From: Nitrospirales bacterium
Lineage (GTDB): Bacteria > Nitrospirota > Nitrospiria > Nitrospirales > UBA8639
Assembly: GCA_012270585.1 (NCBI GenBank)
Contig: JAAXIB010000058.1
Span: 1-64,000 of the forward strand
Length of the DNA: 64,000 nucleotides
Reading direction: 5' to 3'
Of this stretch, positions 7,906 through 16,698 are shown in pieces (the stretch's first letter is position 1; each line of letters begins with the position of its first letter). Position numbers and translations under genes: made by a program. Below the pieces are notes generated by a model. It made no database searches, was not told the DNA's origin, and saw only the letters and a list, made by a program, of their open reading frames with translations.

Positions 7906-9378
7906 TCAAACCGACAAACGTTCCAGGAGTTGTTGCGCCGTTTCCACGCCCTCCAACAACTCGTTGGTTAAATCCTGCGTTCCCCTCAACGGATCCATCA
8001 ACGGAACCCGTTTGACGGAAACGTCTCCCACGTCAAAGAGCACCGAGGTCCAACTCGCCCCATAGATCTGAACGGGAAATTTCCGTAGACAGGCGCCGCG
8101 GAAATAGGCGCGCGTGCCTCGCGGCGCATGAAATTCCGCATTGGCGATTTCCTCGTCGTCCAGCAACCGCTCGATACGCCGGCTCCGCTCGAGCGTATAG
8201 TACAGGCCTTTGTCCGGCCGGACGTCATGGTATTGCAAGTCCATCAAGGCTACGCGCGGGTCATCCCAGCCACAGCCCTTCCGTTCCACGTACGACTCGA
8301 TCATCTGCTGTTTTGCCACCCAATCGAGTTCCGCGACCAATTGCCTGGGATCCCGCTCGAGTGTATCCAAGACGCTTTCCCATCTGACCAACACGTCCTT
8401 CGTCGCGGGCGACAACTCGCGACAGGCGTAAAAATCATGCGCGGCCCGGAGATAGGCGCGTTGGATGGCCAGCGCGTTGGTCGCGCCTCCCCTGGACAAC
8501 TTCAGATCGGCCTTCATGGTGAGATCCCGTGAGACGATCTTGACGGCTTCCACGGGATTCTCCAGGACCAACGCGGGAACGTCGGCGCCTTCGTCCAACA
8601 TGTGCGTCACGATCGCCGTGGTACCCACCTTTAGATACGTGGACAGTTCCGCCATATTGGCGTCGCCGACAATGACGTGTAACCGCCGGAACCTCGCGGC
8701 GTCCGCGTGGGGCTCGTCGCGGGTATTGATCAGGGGTCGTTTGACCATGGTGTTGAGATCAGCCACGCATTCAAAAAAGTCCGCGCGTTGAGAGATTTGG
8801 TACGTCGCAGGGGCGGCTCCGTTTTCAGCCCCGACTTTCCCGGCTCCCGCAAAAATAGGACGCGATACGAAAAACGGCAACACCCCCTGAAGAATCACGT
8901 CGAACGGCACGGAACGGTTCATCAGATAATTTTCGTGGTACCCGTAGCTGTTGCCCTTTCCGTCGGAGTTGTTCTTGTACAGCACGTATCCTCCCCCCAT
9001 GGTCCGATTCATGGCCTTCAGGCACTTGGCGGCGATGAGTTCACCTGCCCGTTCATACGCGACCAGTTCTCGAGCCGTACTGCATTCCGGCGTCGAATAC
9101 TCGGGATGCGCCCCGTCGACGTACAGGCGACCGGCGTTCGTCAACAGCTTGTTGAGCGCCCGGTTGTACTCGGGACCCGGACATTCGCGTTCGCCCTCGA
9201 CTTCAAACCCCCTGGCATCCCGCAGGGGGTTTTCGTTCTCGTAATCCCAAATCGCGCGTGGGGCAATGAGAGACGGGTACTGACTGATCAGTTGGAGGGA
9301 ATTTTCAACGGGATCGGATGCGTGGACATGGCGCGAGGCGACACCAAATTCCGTTTCTGTGCCGATAATGCGCTGCAA
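7906..9378 (-). CDS. dop: Pup deamidase/depupylase Dop
   Basis: A 490-residue PafA/Dop family member opening MQRIIGTETEFGVAS, the Dop consensus. It contains the extra N-terminal Dop segment (WDYENENPLRDARGFEVEG...) missing from PafA, the catalytic Asp88 in YVDGAHPEYSTPEC, INTRDEPHADAARFRRLH and the shared RKGCGWDDPRVALMDLQYHD. Dop deamidates a Pup ending in Gln and removes Pup from substrates. The start is a TTG at 9378: GAGG/AGGAG lies five to six bases upstream and the residues after it match the family, whereas a nearby ATG is out of frame. Only 30 bases separate it from mpa. Confidence 0.92.
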   Translation of the reverse strand: MQRIIGTETEFGVASRHVHASDPVENSLQLISQYPSLIAPRAIWDYENENPLRDARGFEVEGERECPGPEYNRALNKLLTNAGRLYVDGAHPEYSTPECSTARELVAYERAGELIAAKCLKAMNRTMGGGYVLYKNNSDGKGNSYGYHENYLMNRSVPFDVILQGVLPFFVSRPIFAGAGKVGAENGAAPATYQISQRADFFECVADLNTMVKRPLINTRDEPHADAARFRRLHVIVGDANMAELSTYLKVGTTAIVTHMLDEGADVPALVLENPVEAVKIVSRDLTMKADLKLSRGGATNALAIQRAYLRAAHDFYACRELSPATKDVLVRWESVLDTLERDPRQLVAELDWVAKQQMIESYVERKGCGWDDPRVALMDLQYHDVRPDKGLYYTLERSRRIERLLDDEEIANAEFHAPRGTRAYFRGACLRKFPVQIYGASWTSVLFDVGDVSVKRVPLMDPLRGTQDLTNELLEGVETAQQLLERLSV

Positions 9379-9408
9379 GGACTCCTCATTCCAACTTGAG
9401 CAGGAGCA

Positions 9409-11088
9409 TTACAAGTAATGCCCGGCACTCACGGTTTCAATGTCGCGCGTTTCTTCCGAGCCGGGGGTCAGGGTCCGCACGTGGATGATTTTTTCGCCTT
9501 TTTTCCCGGCGATGCGGGCCCAATCATCGGGATTCGTCGTATTGGGCAGATCTTCATGCGCCTTGAATTCATCCCGAATGGCACACAACAGGTCTTCTTC
9601 CTTCAGACCCTTTTCGCCCGTGTTGATGGCTCGTTTTACCGCGGATTTTTTCGCTCTCGAGACCACGCCCTCGATCAGCGCGCCACTGGAAAAATCTTTA
9701 AAGTAGAGGAGTTCTTTCTCTCCATTGGCATAGGTCACTTCCAGGAACTTATTGTCTTCCGACGTGGCATACATCGTCTCCACCGTCACGTCGAGAAGGT
9801 GCGAAGCCACCGCCTGCCGGTCCCGTCCGTGCCGGTCGAGTTCCTCCTTGGCAAACGGCAGGTCACCGGTGAGGTACTTGGCAAAAATGTCACGTGCACC
9901 CTGTTTATTCGGCCTGGGGATTTTGACTTTCACGTCCAACCGCCCCGTTCTCAACACGGCCGGATCAATGAGATCCTGCCGGTTGCTCGCCCCGATGACG
10001 ATCACGTTCTTGAGCTTTTCGACCCCGTCGATCTCAGCCAAAAACTGCGGGACGATCGTGGATTCAATATCGGAAGAAATCCCGGACCCCCGCGTGCGGA
10101 ACAACGCGTCCATTTCATCAAAAAACACCACCACCGGATTCCCGGTGGCCGCCTTGTCCCGCGCCTTGGCGAACACCTCACGGATGTACCGTTCCGATTC
10201 GCCCACGTATTTATTCAACAACTCGGGCCCCTTCACGTGCAGGAAGTAACTGCGGACTTCCTTGCCGGATAAATGCCGCATCTTCCGGGATATGGAATTC
10301 GCCACGGCTTTCGCGATCATGGTCTTTCCGCACCCCGGAGGTCCGTACAACAGGATGCCCTTGGGCGGGGTCAAGCGATGTTCCCTGAACAGGTCCGGGT
10401 ATAAAAAGGGCAATTCCACGGCATCCGTCACCTGCTCGACTTCTTTGGCCAACCCTCCGACGTCTTCATATTGCACGTCCGGCACTTCTTCGATGACCAA
10501 CTCTTCGATCTCAGCTTTGGGGATTTTCTCAATGACGTAGCCGGACCGGACATCATAGAGCAGATGGTCGCCCACGCTGAGCGGCTCATGGAGCAACGGC
10601 TCACCCAATTCGACGATCCGTTCTTCGTCATGGTGCAACTGAATCAGCGCCCGCGTTCCGTCCAGTTGATCCTTTAACCTGACCACTTGCCCCTGGGGAT
10701 CGAAGGCGCGCGCCTCGATGATGTTCAAGGCTTCATTCAGAATCACTTCCTGCCCCTTTCGCAGGGACGCGCTCGCCACCGAACTGTGCACGCTGACGCG
10801 CATTTTCCTGCCTGAGACGTAGACGTTGGCGCTGGCATCATCATTCAGACTACAGAAGAGCGCATACGACGACGGGGGCGCCGTGAGTTTGGCGATTTCC
10901 GTCCGGAGGGTTTCAATCTGGGTCTTGGCTTCCTGGAGGCTGGCCGTCAAGCGTTCATTCTGCTTTTGCGATTGCTGTAATTTCATGCGGGTTTCATACA
11001 GGTGGCGCATTTCGGTTTCCAGGGATTGGAGTTCTCCGCGAAGTTTCTCGATCTCCCGGTTGTAGTCTTCGTGTTTTCTCAAGCCCAT
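9409..11088 (-). CDS. mpa: proteasome-associated AAA+ ATPase ARC/Mpa
   Basis: About 559 residues. In order: N-terminal coiled coil (about 5-68, which captures Pup in the mycobacterial enzyme), tandem OB-type domains (about 72-190), then one AAA+ module with Walker A GPPGCGKT (249-256) and Walker B VVFFDEMDALF. The last residues are AGHYL. A C-terminal penultimate Tyr (GQYL in M. tuberculosis Mpa) inserts into alpha-ring pockets, so docking to the 20S core is preserved. The ATG at 11088 starts directly before the coiled coil. First gene of the mpa-dop-prcB-prcA run, with a promoter-like sequence at 11208-11237. Confidence 0.93.
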   Translation of the reverse strand: MGLRKHEDYNREIEKLRGELQSLETEMRHLYETRMKLQQSQKQNERLTASLQEAKTQIETLRTEIAKLTAPPSSYALFCSLNDDASANVYVSGRKMRVSVHSSVASASLRKGQEVILNEALNIIEARAFDPQGQVVRLKDQLDGTRALIQLHHDEERIVELGEPLLHEPLSVGDHLLYDVRSGYVIEKIPKAEIEELVIEEVPDVQYEDVGGLAKEVEQVTDAVELPFLYPDLFREHRLTPPKGILLYGPPGCGKTMIAKAVANSISRKMRHLSGKEVRSYFLHVKGPELLNKYVGESERYIREVFAKARDKAATGNPVVVFFDEMDALFRTRGSGISSDIESTIVPQFLAEIDGVEKLKNVIVIGASNRQDLIDPAVLRTGRLDVKVKIPRPNKQGARDIFAKYLTGDLPFAKEELDRHGRDRQAVASHLLDVTVETMYATSEDNKFLEVTYANGEKELLYFKDFSSGALIEGVVSRAKKSAVKRAINTGEKGLKEEDLLCAIRDEFKAHEDLPNTTNPDDWARIAGKKGEKIIHVRTLTPGSEETRDIETVSAGHYL

Positions 11089-11207
11089 GGCATCATCACC
11101 CGCCCGACCACGAAAACAAAAGCGGCCTGCTGTTACGCGCCGCTGAAACCCTTGTATTGACAGGGCTAAACCCACATGAGCACCTGTCTCGTCTCATCGG
11201 ACATCAA

Positions 11208-11237
11208 ATTCTAGCACTGGTTTTCTGAAAGGGTCAA
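11208..11237 (-). promoter_or_regulatory. sigma70-like promoter upstream of mpa
   Basis: On the minus strand TTGACC (11232-11237) and TAGAAT (11208-11213) are separated by 18 bases. Transcription would start near 11200, leaving a leader of about 110 bases before the mpa ATG at 11088. It lies in the only sizeable gap upstream of the proteasome operon. Confidence 0.5.
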
Positions 11238-11253
11238 TATAAAGGAGGCCGTT

Positions 11254-11901
11254 TTACCGTGGCCTCCATTTGCGCAATTGCGTGCTGTACGCCGCCACCG
11301 CCTCACGCGGAGAGGCGGCTTGAAAAATGGAAGAGATGACCGCGACGCCGGCGGCGCCGGCCGCCAGCACGTTCTCCACGCGAGCAGGCGTCATCCCACC
11401 GATCGCATACACGGGAATGGTACAACGCTCGCTGGCTTCATGAATAACCCGGACGCCCAACGGCGGGCCGTACTGCCGTTTCGACGGGGTCTCATACACC
11501 GGACCGAGCACCACGAAGTCCGCACCGTCTTGCTCGCTTTGGAAAACCTCTTCCGCGGAATGGACCGACTTCCCGATGAGATAACCGGCCCCCAGGCACT
11601 TCCGGGCTTCTTGGGCAGGCATGCTGTCCGCGCGAAGATGCACGCCCGCCGCCCCGGTGGCGAGGACGAGGTCCACGCGGTCATTGATTAAACACGGGAC
11701 TTGAAAGGGACGCGCCAGCCGGTGAACCTCCTCGACAAACCGCAGGAGGTCCCGGGCGCCAAGGTCTCTTTCCCGAATTTGGATCATCATCCCCTGTTCG
11801 GGGATGATGTCTCCGAGGATGTGGAGCAATCTGTCCGCTCCGGTCTGGTGCCGGTCGGTGACAACGTACAAAGGCGGGAGAGGGGGTTGTGGTGCGAGCA
11901 T
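11254..11901 (-). CDS. thiE: thiamine-phosphate synthase
   Basis: 215 residues with a TIM-barrel ThiE pattern: LYVVTDR near the N-terminus, IQIRERDL (usually QLRxK), LINDRVDLVLATGAAGVHL, IGKSVHSAEE, GADFVVLGPVYETPSK and YAIGGMTPARVENVLAAGAAGVAVISSIF, the phosphate-binding region. ThiE joins HMP-pyrophosphate and thiazole phosphate to thiamine phosphate. Last gene of thiS-thiG-thiE on the minus strand, 30 bases after thiG. Family members of the TenI type lack synthase activity, so strict ThiE function is likely but not certain. Confidence 0.85.
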   Translation of the reverse strand: MLAPQPPLPPLYVVTDRHQTGADRLLHILGDIIPEQGMMIQIRERDLGARDLLRFVEEVHRLARPFQVPCLINDRVDLVLATGAAGVHLRADSMPAQEARKCLGAGYLIGKSVHSAEEVFQSEQDGADFVVLGPVYETPSKRQYGPPLGVRVIHEASERCTIPVYAIGGMTPARVENVLAAGAAGVAVISSIFQAASPREAVAAYSTQLRKWRPR

Positions 11902-11931
11902 GAGACATCGAAGCGCACGTTCAGCGTCGGC

Positions 11932-12705
11932 CTACAGCATGCCTTCGATCGGGCTACTCGCGGTGGCATAGAGTTTCCGGGGAATGCGCCCGGCCTTATA
12001 CGCCAACCGGCCGGCCTCCACCGCATACTTCATGGCCTCTGCCATGGCAATGGGCTCTTGGGCCCCCGCGATCGCGGTATTCATCAATACCGCATCCGCT
12101 CCGTATTCCATGGCCAACGCGGCATCGGAAGCGGTGCCCACGCCCGCATCCACGATCACGGGCACGTTCACGCTTTCGAGGATGATCTTCAAATTGTAGG
12201 GATTGCGTATGCCCAATCCTGAACCGATGGGAGCCGCCAAGGGCATGACCGCCGGGCATCCGATATCGACCAGCTTTTGCGCCACGATGGGATCGTCGTT
12301 GGTATACGGTAACACCACGAATCCCTCCTTGATCAGGATCTTCGCGGCTTCAATGAGGCCGGCGGTATCGGGGAACAAGGTCCGCTCGTCGCCGATCACC
12401 TCGAGCTTCACCAAATCCGATACCCCGGCAGCACGGGCCAACCGGGCATAGCGGACCGCATCCTCCACCGTGTAACAACCCGCGGTATTGGGAAGAATGG
12501 TGTATTGTTGGGGATCGAGATAATCCAGCAGATTCTCGGAATTTCTGTCCGTGATATTGACGCGACGCACGGCGACGGTGACAACGTCCGCCCCCGACGT
12601 TTCAATGGCTTTCTTCGTTTCGACGAAGTCCTTATATTTGCCCGTGCCAACCCACAAACGGGATCGAAACTCCCGCCCGGCTATGGTCAAACGATCGTCA
12701 CTCAT
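11932..12705 (-). CDS. thiG: thiazole synthase
   Basis: 257 residues with clear ThiG signatures: [20 protein letters not shown] at the N-terminus, [44 protein letters not shown] (holding the Schiff-base Lys), [13 protein letters not shown], and [24 protein letters not shown] near the phosphate site. ThiG builds the thiazole of thiamine from deoxyxylulose phosphate, dehydroglycine and ThiS thiocarboxylate. It is preceded by thiS (about 95-base gap filled by a repeat) and followed by thiE. Confident. Confidence 0.95.
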   Translation of the reverse strand: MSDDRLTIAGREFRSRLWVGTGKYKDFVETKKAIETSGADVVTVAVRRVNITDRNSENLLDYLDPQQYTILPNTAGCYTVEDAVRYARLARAAGVSDLVKLEVIGDERTLFPDTAGLIEAAKILIKEGFVVLPYTNDDPIVAQKLVDIGCPAVMPLAAPIGSGLGIRNPYNLKIILESVNVPVIVDAGVGTASDAALAMEYGADAVLMNTAIAGAQEPIAMAEAMKYAVEAGRLAYKAGRIPRKLYATASSPIEGML

Positions 12706-12721
12706 TGCCTCGCTCCAAGAA

Positions 12722-12798
12722 GAATTTTGGATTGTGGATTGTGGATTTGGGAGTCAGGATTTTTGCAATCAGCAATCCACAATCACAAATCAGAAATC
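12722..12798. repeat. inverted AATCCACAATC-type repeat between thiS and thiG
   Basis: GGATTGTGGATTGTGGATTT (12727-12746) is followed after a short spacer by its inverted form, GCAATCAGCAATCCACAATC (12768-12787). The hairpin could act in the thiS-thiG transcript. Related runs occur at 16655-16697 and 43660-43740. Confidence 0.6.
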
Positions 12799-12799
12799 T

Positions 12800-13000
12800 T
12801 TACCCCCCTCCGATGAAACTCATAATTTCAATGCGGTCGCCTTCCTGTAACCTTCTGGCCTCAAAGTCCCGTCGATCGAGGATTTCGAGATTGATCTCCA
12901 CCGCCACTCGTTCAACGTTCAGTTGCAAATCCTGGAGCAGTTCCGTCACGTTTATCTCCTCACGCACCTGGCGTGACTCCCCATTGACTTGGATATGCAT
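12800..13000 (-). CDS. thiS: sulfur carrier protein ThiS
   Basis: A 66-residue ubiquitin-fold protein beginning MHIQVNGESRQV and ending MSFIGGG. ThiS must end in Gly-Gly, which is adenylated and thiocarboxylated to supply the thiazole sulfur. Here the terminus reads Gly-Gly-Gly, one residue longer than usual, so it may need trimming or may work as is. It heads thiS-thiG-thiE, and a promoter-like sequence lies about 70 bases upstream. No TPP-riboswitch signature was recognised in its leader. Confidence 0.9.
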   Translation of the reverse strand: MHIQVNGESRQVREEINVTELLQDLQLNVERVAVEINLEILDRRDFEARRLQEGDRIEIMSFIGGG

Positions 13001-13066
13001 GCGTGGGACTCAAAACCCTCCGGCACGCTCCATTCACTCCGAACGTGTCTCCGGTCACTTGCCGGC

Positions 13067-13096
13067 ATCCTACGAGAGCCTCTCAAGCCTTGTCAA
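13067..13096 (-). promoter_or_regulatory. sigma70-like promoter for thiSGE
   Basis: TTGACA (13091-13096, minus strand) and TAGGAT (13067-13072) with an 18-base spacer match the sigma70 consensus well. The predicted start lies about 60 bases upstream of the thiS ATG at 13000. Confidence 0.5.
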
Positions 13097-13201
13097 TTTT
13101 GGAACACAGCCTCTTCGACGAGCAATGGCCGGAAGCCCTATCATCCCCAAGCACAATCTTTTACAATAGCATCACCTCGTTGTTCCAAATGAACTCGCCG
13201 T

Positions 13202-13684
13202 ATGCCGACCGGCCACGACTCAAACCATACGCTCGCCAATCTTTTTCTGTCCATGGCAGAGTTGCTGAACAAACGTGGAGAAAACCCCTATCGGATTCGG
13301 GCCTATAAACGGACAGCCGACACGATCGCCAACTTGGAGTCGCCCATCGCCGAGATTGTTCAGGCCGGGGATCTGCGAACCCTTCCCGGCATTGGAAAAG
13401 ATCTCGCAGCAAAGATTCAGGAATTCGTGGAAACCGGGGCGATCCAGGCCTATGAAGAACTCAAAACGCCCCTGCCGCCCGCCATTCGTCACTGGATCGT
13501 TCTTCCCGGGCTTTCCGAGCCCATCGTGCACGACTTGTATCATCGACTCGGGATCCGGACGCTGGACGATCTGGAAACGCTTGCCCGTTCTCATATGTTA
13601 CGGACTCGACCGGGGGTCAGCGTGACCGCAGACGAACTGCTCGCGGCCATTCAACGTTTACGCGAACAATCGAGGAGTGATTGA
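13202..13684 (+). CDS. helix-hairpin-helix protein (PolX N-terminal-like)
   Basis: 160 residues. The first 90 resemble the 8-kDa N-terminal domain of family X DNA polymerases: LANLFLSMAELLNKRGENPYRIRAYKRTADTIANL followed by LRTLPGIGKDLAAKIQEFVETG, an HhH motif. A second HhH-like segment (LPGLSEPIVHDLYHRLGI) follows. The polymerase palm and PHP domains of full PolX are absent, so this is a stand-alone DNA-binding module, possibly a repair accessory. I chose the ATG at 13202 because it retains the conserved first helix; ATG 13253 would remove it. Confidence 0.75.
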   Translation: MPTGHDSNHTLANLFLSMAELLNKRGENPYRIRAYKRTADTIANLESPIAEIVQAGDLRTLPGIGKDLAAKIQEFVETGAIQAYEELKTPLPPAIRHWIVLPGLSEPIVHDLYHRLGIRTLDDLETLARSHMLRTRPGVSVTADELLAAIQRLREQSRSD

Positions 13685-13765
13685 CCGGGCGGCAACGCCT
13701 TTGTTAAGGTCAGATCCCGAAGAGCTTTTTCCTTATTCTTCTGTACAAAGAGGAAAGAACCGGTC

Positions 13766-14002
13766 ATGGCCGTCTCGGCGTTCATCATGGTTGACGTGGC
13801 GGGAGATCACACGAAAAGTGCGTACAAAACCATCACCCGTATTCCCCGGGTCAAGAAAGTCTATGCCGTCACCGGTCCCTTTGATCTCGTGGTCCAGATT
13901 GAAGCGGAAACGTTGGAGATCCTCAACGAATTGGTTCTTTCACGGATACGCGGCGTGGACGGGGTCATTAAAACCAGTACCGCCATTATCCTCAACCTGT
14001 GA
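13766..14002 (+). CDS. stand-alone Lrp/AsnC ligand-binding (RAM) domain protein
   Basis: 78 residues, MAVSAFIMVDVAGDHTKSAY onward, with the RAM fold pattern of Lrp/AsnC C-terminal domains: AVTGPFDLVVQIEAETLEIL and a final IKTSTAIIL strand. There is no HTH, so it cannot bind DNA like Lrp. Such proteins form oligomers that bind amino acids or small effectors. GAGGAAAG lies about nine bases before the ATG. Its last 11 bases overlap the 3' end of the convergent ctp gene. Confidence 0.85.
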   Translation: MAVSAFIMVDVAGDHTKSAYKTITRIPRVKKVYAVTGPFDLVVQIEAETLEILNELVLSRIRGVDGVIKTSTAIILNL

Positions 14003-15302
14003 CCCCCGATTCGAGGGGATGCAGGTCTTTGAAGACTTTCCAGGTCTTGAGCAATTCAATCGCCTTTTGAAGCTGTACGTCCTTTTTCATTAATTCCGCT
14101 TCAAGATCTTTGGGTTCCTCCGAATCAGTGTCCCGTTCAGAGGAAGAGGGGGCGTTCTCTTCAGAAGAGGACGCTTCTTTTTGTTCCTCATCCACGGTGA
14201 TCGGTTTTTGCTCCACCACGATATCCGGTTTGACGCCGACTGAATGGATCGACTCGCCGCTGGGCGTATAATACTTCGCCGTTGTCAGCCGAAGTCCCGA
14301 GCCATCCGACAACGGGAGAATCGTCTGAACGGAGCCCTTTCCAAACGTCGTCTTCCCCAGGATGACGGCTTTCCCCCAATCCTGCATGGCGGCAGCAACG
14401 ATTTCCGACGCACTGGCAGAACCCTGGTTGACCAACACGATCATCGGATATTCCTGGGGATCCATCGGCGGGCTGGCACGATATTCGTCTTTCCGACCAT
14501 CGCGGCCCTTGACCGACACGACTAAGGTATCAGGCTGCAAAAATTGCTCGGATACCCCAACCGCCGAGGACAACAAGCCTCCGGGGTTATTGCGTAAGTC
14601 CAAGATGAGGCCTTGCGTGCCCTCGTCCTGCAACTTCACCAATTCCCGGCCAAGATCTTTGGGCGTGGATTCCTGAAACTGAGAGATCCGGACATAGCCG
14701 ATGCGATCATCCATGATCCGGGATCGGACACTGCGAATCTTTATCGTATCCCGAATCAAGGTGAAGCTCAGCGTTTCCGTGGCCCCTTCCCGCCGGACCG
14801 TCAACGTGACCGAGGTCCCCTTGGGTCCTCGCATACGTTGTACCGCTTCCATCAGCGTCAGGTCTTTCGTCGGTGTCTCATCGACCTTCAAAATAACGTC
14901 TCCGCTTTCTATGCCTGCCGCGTGGGCCGGGGTCCCTTCAATGGGAGCAATGACGGTGACATGATGATCCTTGATCCCGATCTGGATCCCTAATCCCTCA
15001 AATTCTCCCTTGGTTTCAACTCTCATTTCTTTATACATCTCCGGGGTCATATACGCGGAATGCGGATCCAACGTTTTGAGCATGCCCCGAACGGCCCCAT
15101 GGACAAGATCGTTCGTCTGAACTTCTTCGACGTAATGTTTCTTGACTTGAGTCAGAACTTCCGCAAAGATCCTGAGTTCTTCGTAGGATTCACTGGCATA
15201 GCCTGTTTTTTCTACTCCCTTTCCAAGCATCAACCCCAAAAGGAGCGCACCAAACACAATAAGCCCGGAACCCCACGGTATTGAAGATCGTTCTTTTTCC
15301 AT
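13992..15302 (-). CDS. S41-family carboxy-terminal processing peptidase
   Basis: 436 residues: an N-terminal membrane anchor (WGSGLIVFGALLLGLMLGKG), an N-terminal helical region, a PDZ domain (EGLGIQIGIKDHHVTVIAPIEGTPA...) and an S41 core. The catalytic Ser lies in GSASASE and the Lys in TTFGKGSVQ, giving the Ser/Lys dyad. The C-terminal tail is acidic and Ser/Glu-rich, then helical. CtpA/Prc-type enzymes cleave periplasmic proteins and regulate peptidoglycan hydrolases. It follows the envC-like gene on the same strand, a common arrangement linking EnvC-type activators with Ctp proteases. Confidence 0.93.
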   Translation of the reverse strand: MEKERSSIPWGSGLIVFGALLLGLMLGKGVEKTGYASESYEELRIFAEVLTQVKKHYVEEVQTNDLVHGAVRGMLKTLDPHSAYMTPEMYKEMRVETKGEFEGLGIQIGIKDHHVTVIAPIEGTPAHAAGIESGDVILKVDETPTKDLTLMEAVQRMRGPKGTSVTLTVRREGATETLSFTLIRDTIKIRSVRSRIMDDRIGYVRISQFQESTPKDLGRELVKLQDEGTQGLILDLRNNPGGLLSSAVGVSEQFLQPDTLVVSVKGRDGRKDEYRASPPMDPQEYPMIVLVNQGSASASEIVAAAMQDWGKAVILGKTTFGKGSVQTILPLSDGSGLRLTTAKYYTPSGESIHSVGVKPDIVVEQKPITVDEEQKEASSSEENAPSSSERDTDSEEPKDLEAELMKKDVQLQKAIELLKTWKVFKDLHPLESGVTG

Positions 15303-15384
15303 ATCGACGTCCTAACTCTTTAAAAAGACAATGAACATGGTGGACTCCCGCGATCTGTCGTGCGGCTCCACCTCTTCCGATCTC

Positions 15385-15432
15385 CCCTTCCCCTCACCCC
15401 TGCTCTTGCCCTCCCGGGGAGAGGGTGCTATG
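15385..15432. repeat. REP-like CCCTC...GGGAGAGGG repeat
   Basis: CCCTCACCCCTGCTCTTGCC followed by CTCCCGGGGAGAGGG, a palindromic unit between the ctp and envC-like genes and member of the family at 6329-6365 and 42349-42382. Confidence 0.6.
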
Positions 15433-15468
15433 GGGCGGGAATGATAATAAAAAATCGTGCCGGCATGC

Positions 15469-16698
15469 TCACCGTTTGGCCAACCAATGCAACGGGTTCA
15501 CCGGCTTGGTTCCTTTCCGTAACTCAAAGTATAAAACGTTTCTGTTGGTCAGTCCGGAGGATCCGGTCTCCCCAAGCACGGCTCCTTTGGCAACCGTTTC
15601 TCCCTCTTTCACCGACAACTTGGAGGCATGAGCATAGAACGTAAAATAATTATTACCGTGATCCACAATAACCACAAGTCCATATCCTCTGAGCCAATCC
15701 GCATAGACCACGTCCCCGCCTGAAACGGCCCGGATCGCACTCCCTTCGCTTGAGGCAATTTCAATCCCTTTCTTCCGGACGTACGTGTCAAACGTCGGGT
15801 GTTTTTGCCGGCCGAAGAATCCCACCAAATCGCCGTCAGCCGGCCACAACAATGCGCCTCTTTGAAATGAATCCGTCGTCCGTTTCTGGATTTTTCCGTC
15901 GGCAATTTGACTGCGCTGCTCCAGTTTTTTGAGCAGAGTTTCCTTTCGGTTTTCAGCCTGATCGAGCGTGAGTAACATTTGCTCATGGGAGCGTGTGGTC
16001 TTTTTTAAACTCGCCAGGATCACACGCTTTTGGGATTTCACATCTCGAATCACGTTCAATTTTTTGTCGATTCTGCCCTTCCGCACCACCAACGATTCAC
16101 GGATTTTCGCTTGTCGGGCATGAAGTTGCTCGCTTTGAGCCACCTGGCGCCGGTATTCCTCGAACAAGTCACGCTCCCACCTGGCAAGCGAGGAGAGATA
16201 CAGCAACCGGCGTTGAAACTGCGCATAAGAAGCCGCTTCCACCAAGGGAGAGACCCAGCCGGCTCGCCCTTCCATATAGAGTCGTTTTAAACGGGTTCCA
16301 AGCACGGTCTTTTTGTCGTTCATGTCAGATCGAAGCCCGGTTGCCTGAGCGTCTATTTTATTCAGTTCCCGGTCGATTTGTCTTATTTCCCGATTGATTG
16401 AAGCAGCCTCCCGCCGTTCCTTGTGCAATTGACGATCGAGACGCTCAATCGATTCCAGGACCTCCATTTGTTTTTTCCGTGACTGATCCCGCTGTTTCCT
16501 GGTTTTCCGGATGTCCTGCTTTAACTGTTGAAGGGTCTGTTTTTCTTTGTCAATTTTTTCCTGCAAAGAGGCTCCCCACAACGACTGGACGGCAATGAAG
16601 CCAACGAACATCGCCAAACACGACGTGAGTACAAGAAAGCGGTTTTCAACCTTGATTGTGGATTGTGGATTGCGGATTGTGGATTGTGGATTTCTCAT
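15469..16698 (-). CDS. envC: EnvC-like murein hydrolase activator (degenerate LytM domain)
   Basis: About 409 residues: signal anchor (about 20-40), long coiled coils (about 45-270) and a C-terminal LytM domain. Metal ligands are lost: the HxGxD site reads KKGIEIAS and the final HxH site reads VLYFELRKG, so it should not hydrolyse peptidoglycan itself. This is the pattern of EnvC, which activates amidases under FtsEX control. The ATG at 16698 overlaps the ftsX stop (ATGA), coupling the three genes. The first residues RNPQSTIRNPQSTIKVE are translated from an AATCCACAATC repeat otherwise found between genes. Confidence 0.85.
   Translation of the reverse strand: MRNPQSTIRNPQSTIKVENRFLVLTSCLAMFVGFIAVQSLWGASLQEKIDKEKQTLQQLKQDIRKTRKQRDQSRKKQMEVLESIERLDRQLHKERREAASINREIRQIDRELNKIDAQATGLRSDMNDKKTVLGTRLKRLYMEGRAGWVSPLVEAASYAQFQRRLLYLSSLARWERDLFEEYRRQVAQSEQLHARQAKIRESLVVRKGRIDKKLNVIRDVKSQKRVILASLKKTTRSHEQMLLTLDQAENRKETLLKKLEQRSQIADGKIQKRTTDSFQRGALLWPADGDLVGFFGRQKHPTFDTYVRKKGIEIASSEGSAIRAVSGGDVVYADWLRGYGLVVIVDHGNNYFTFYAHASKLSVKEGETVAKGAVLGETGSSGLTNRNVLYFELRKGTKPVNPLHWLAKR
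16655..16697. repeat. AATCCACAATC repeat run inside the envC-like 5' end
   Basis: GATTGTGGATTGTGGATT and GCGGATT units run in tandem here. Read on the minus strand they encode two copies of RNPQSTI. Similar units are non-coding at 12722-12798 and 43660-43740. Confidence 0.7.

Noticed and set aside
13001-13201. TPP riboswitch in the thiS leader
   Set aside because: The conserved CTGAGA and CTGATC-type elements were not found on the minus strand; only a sigma70-like promoter was seen.
15469-15900. EnvC-like LytM domain as an active peptidase
   Set aside because: The HxGxD and HxH zinc ligands are replaced (KKGIE, VLYFEL).
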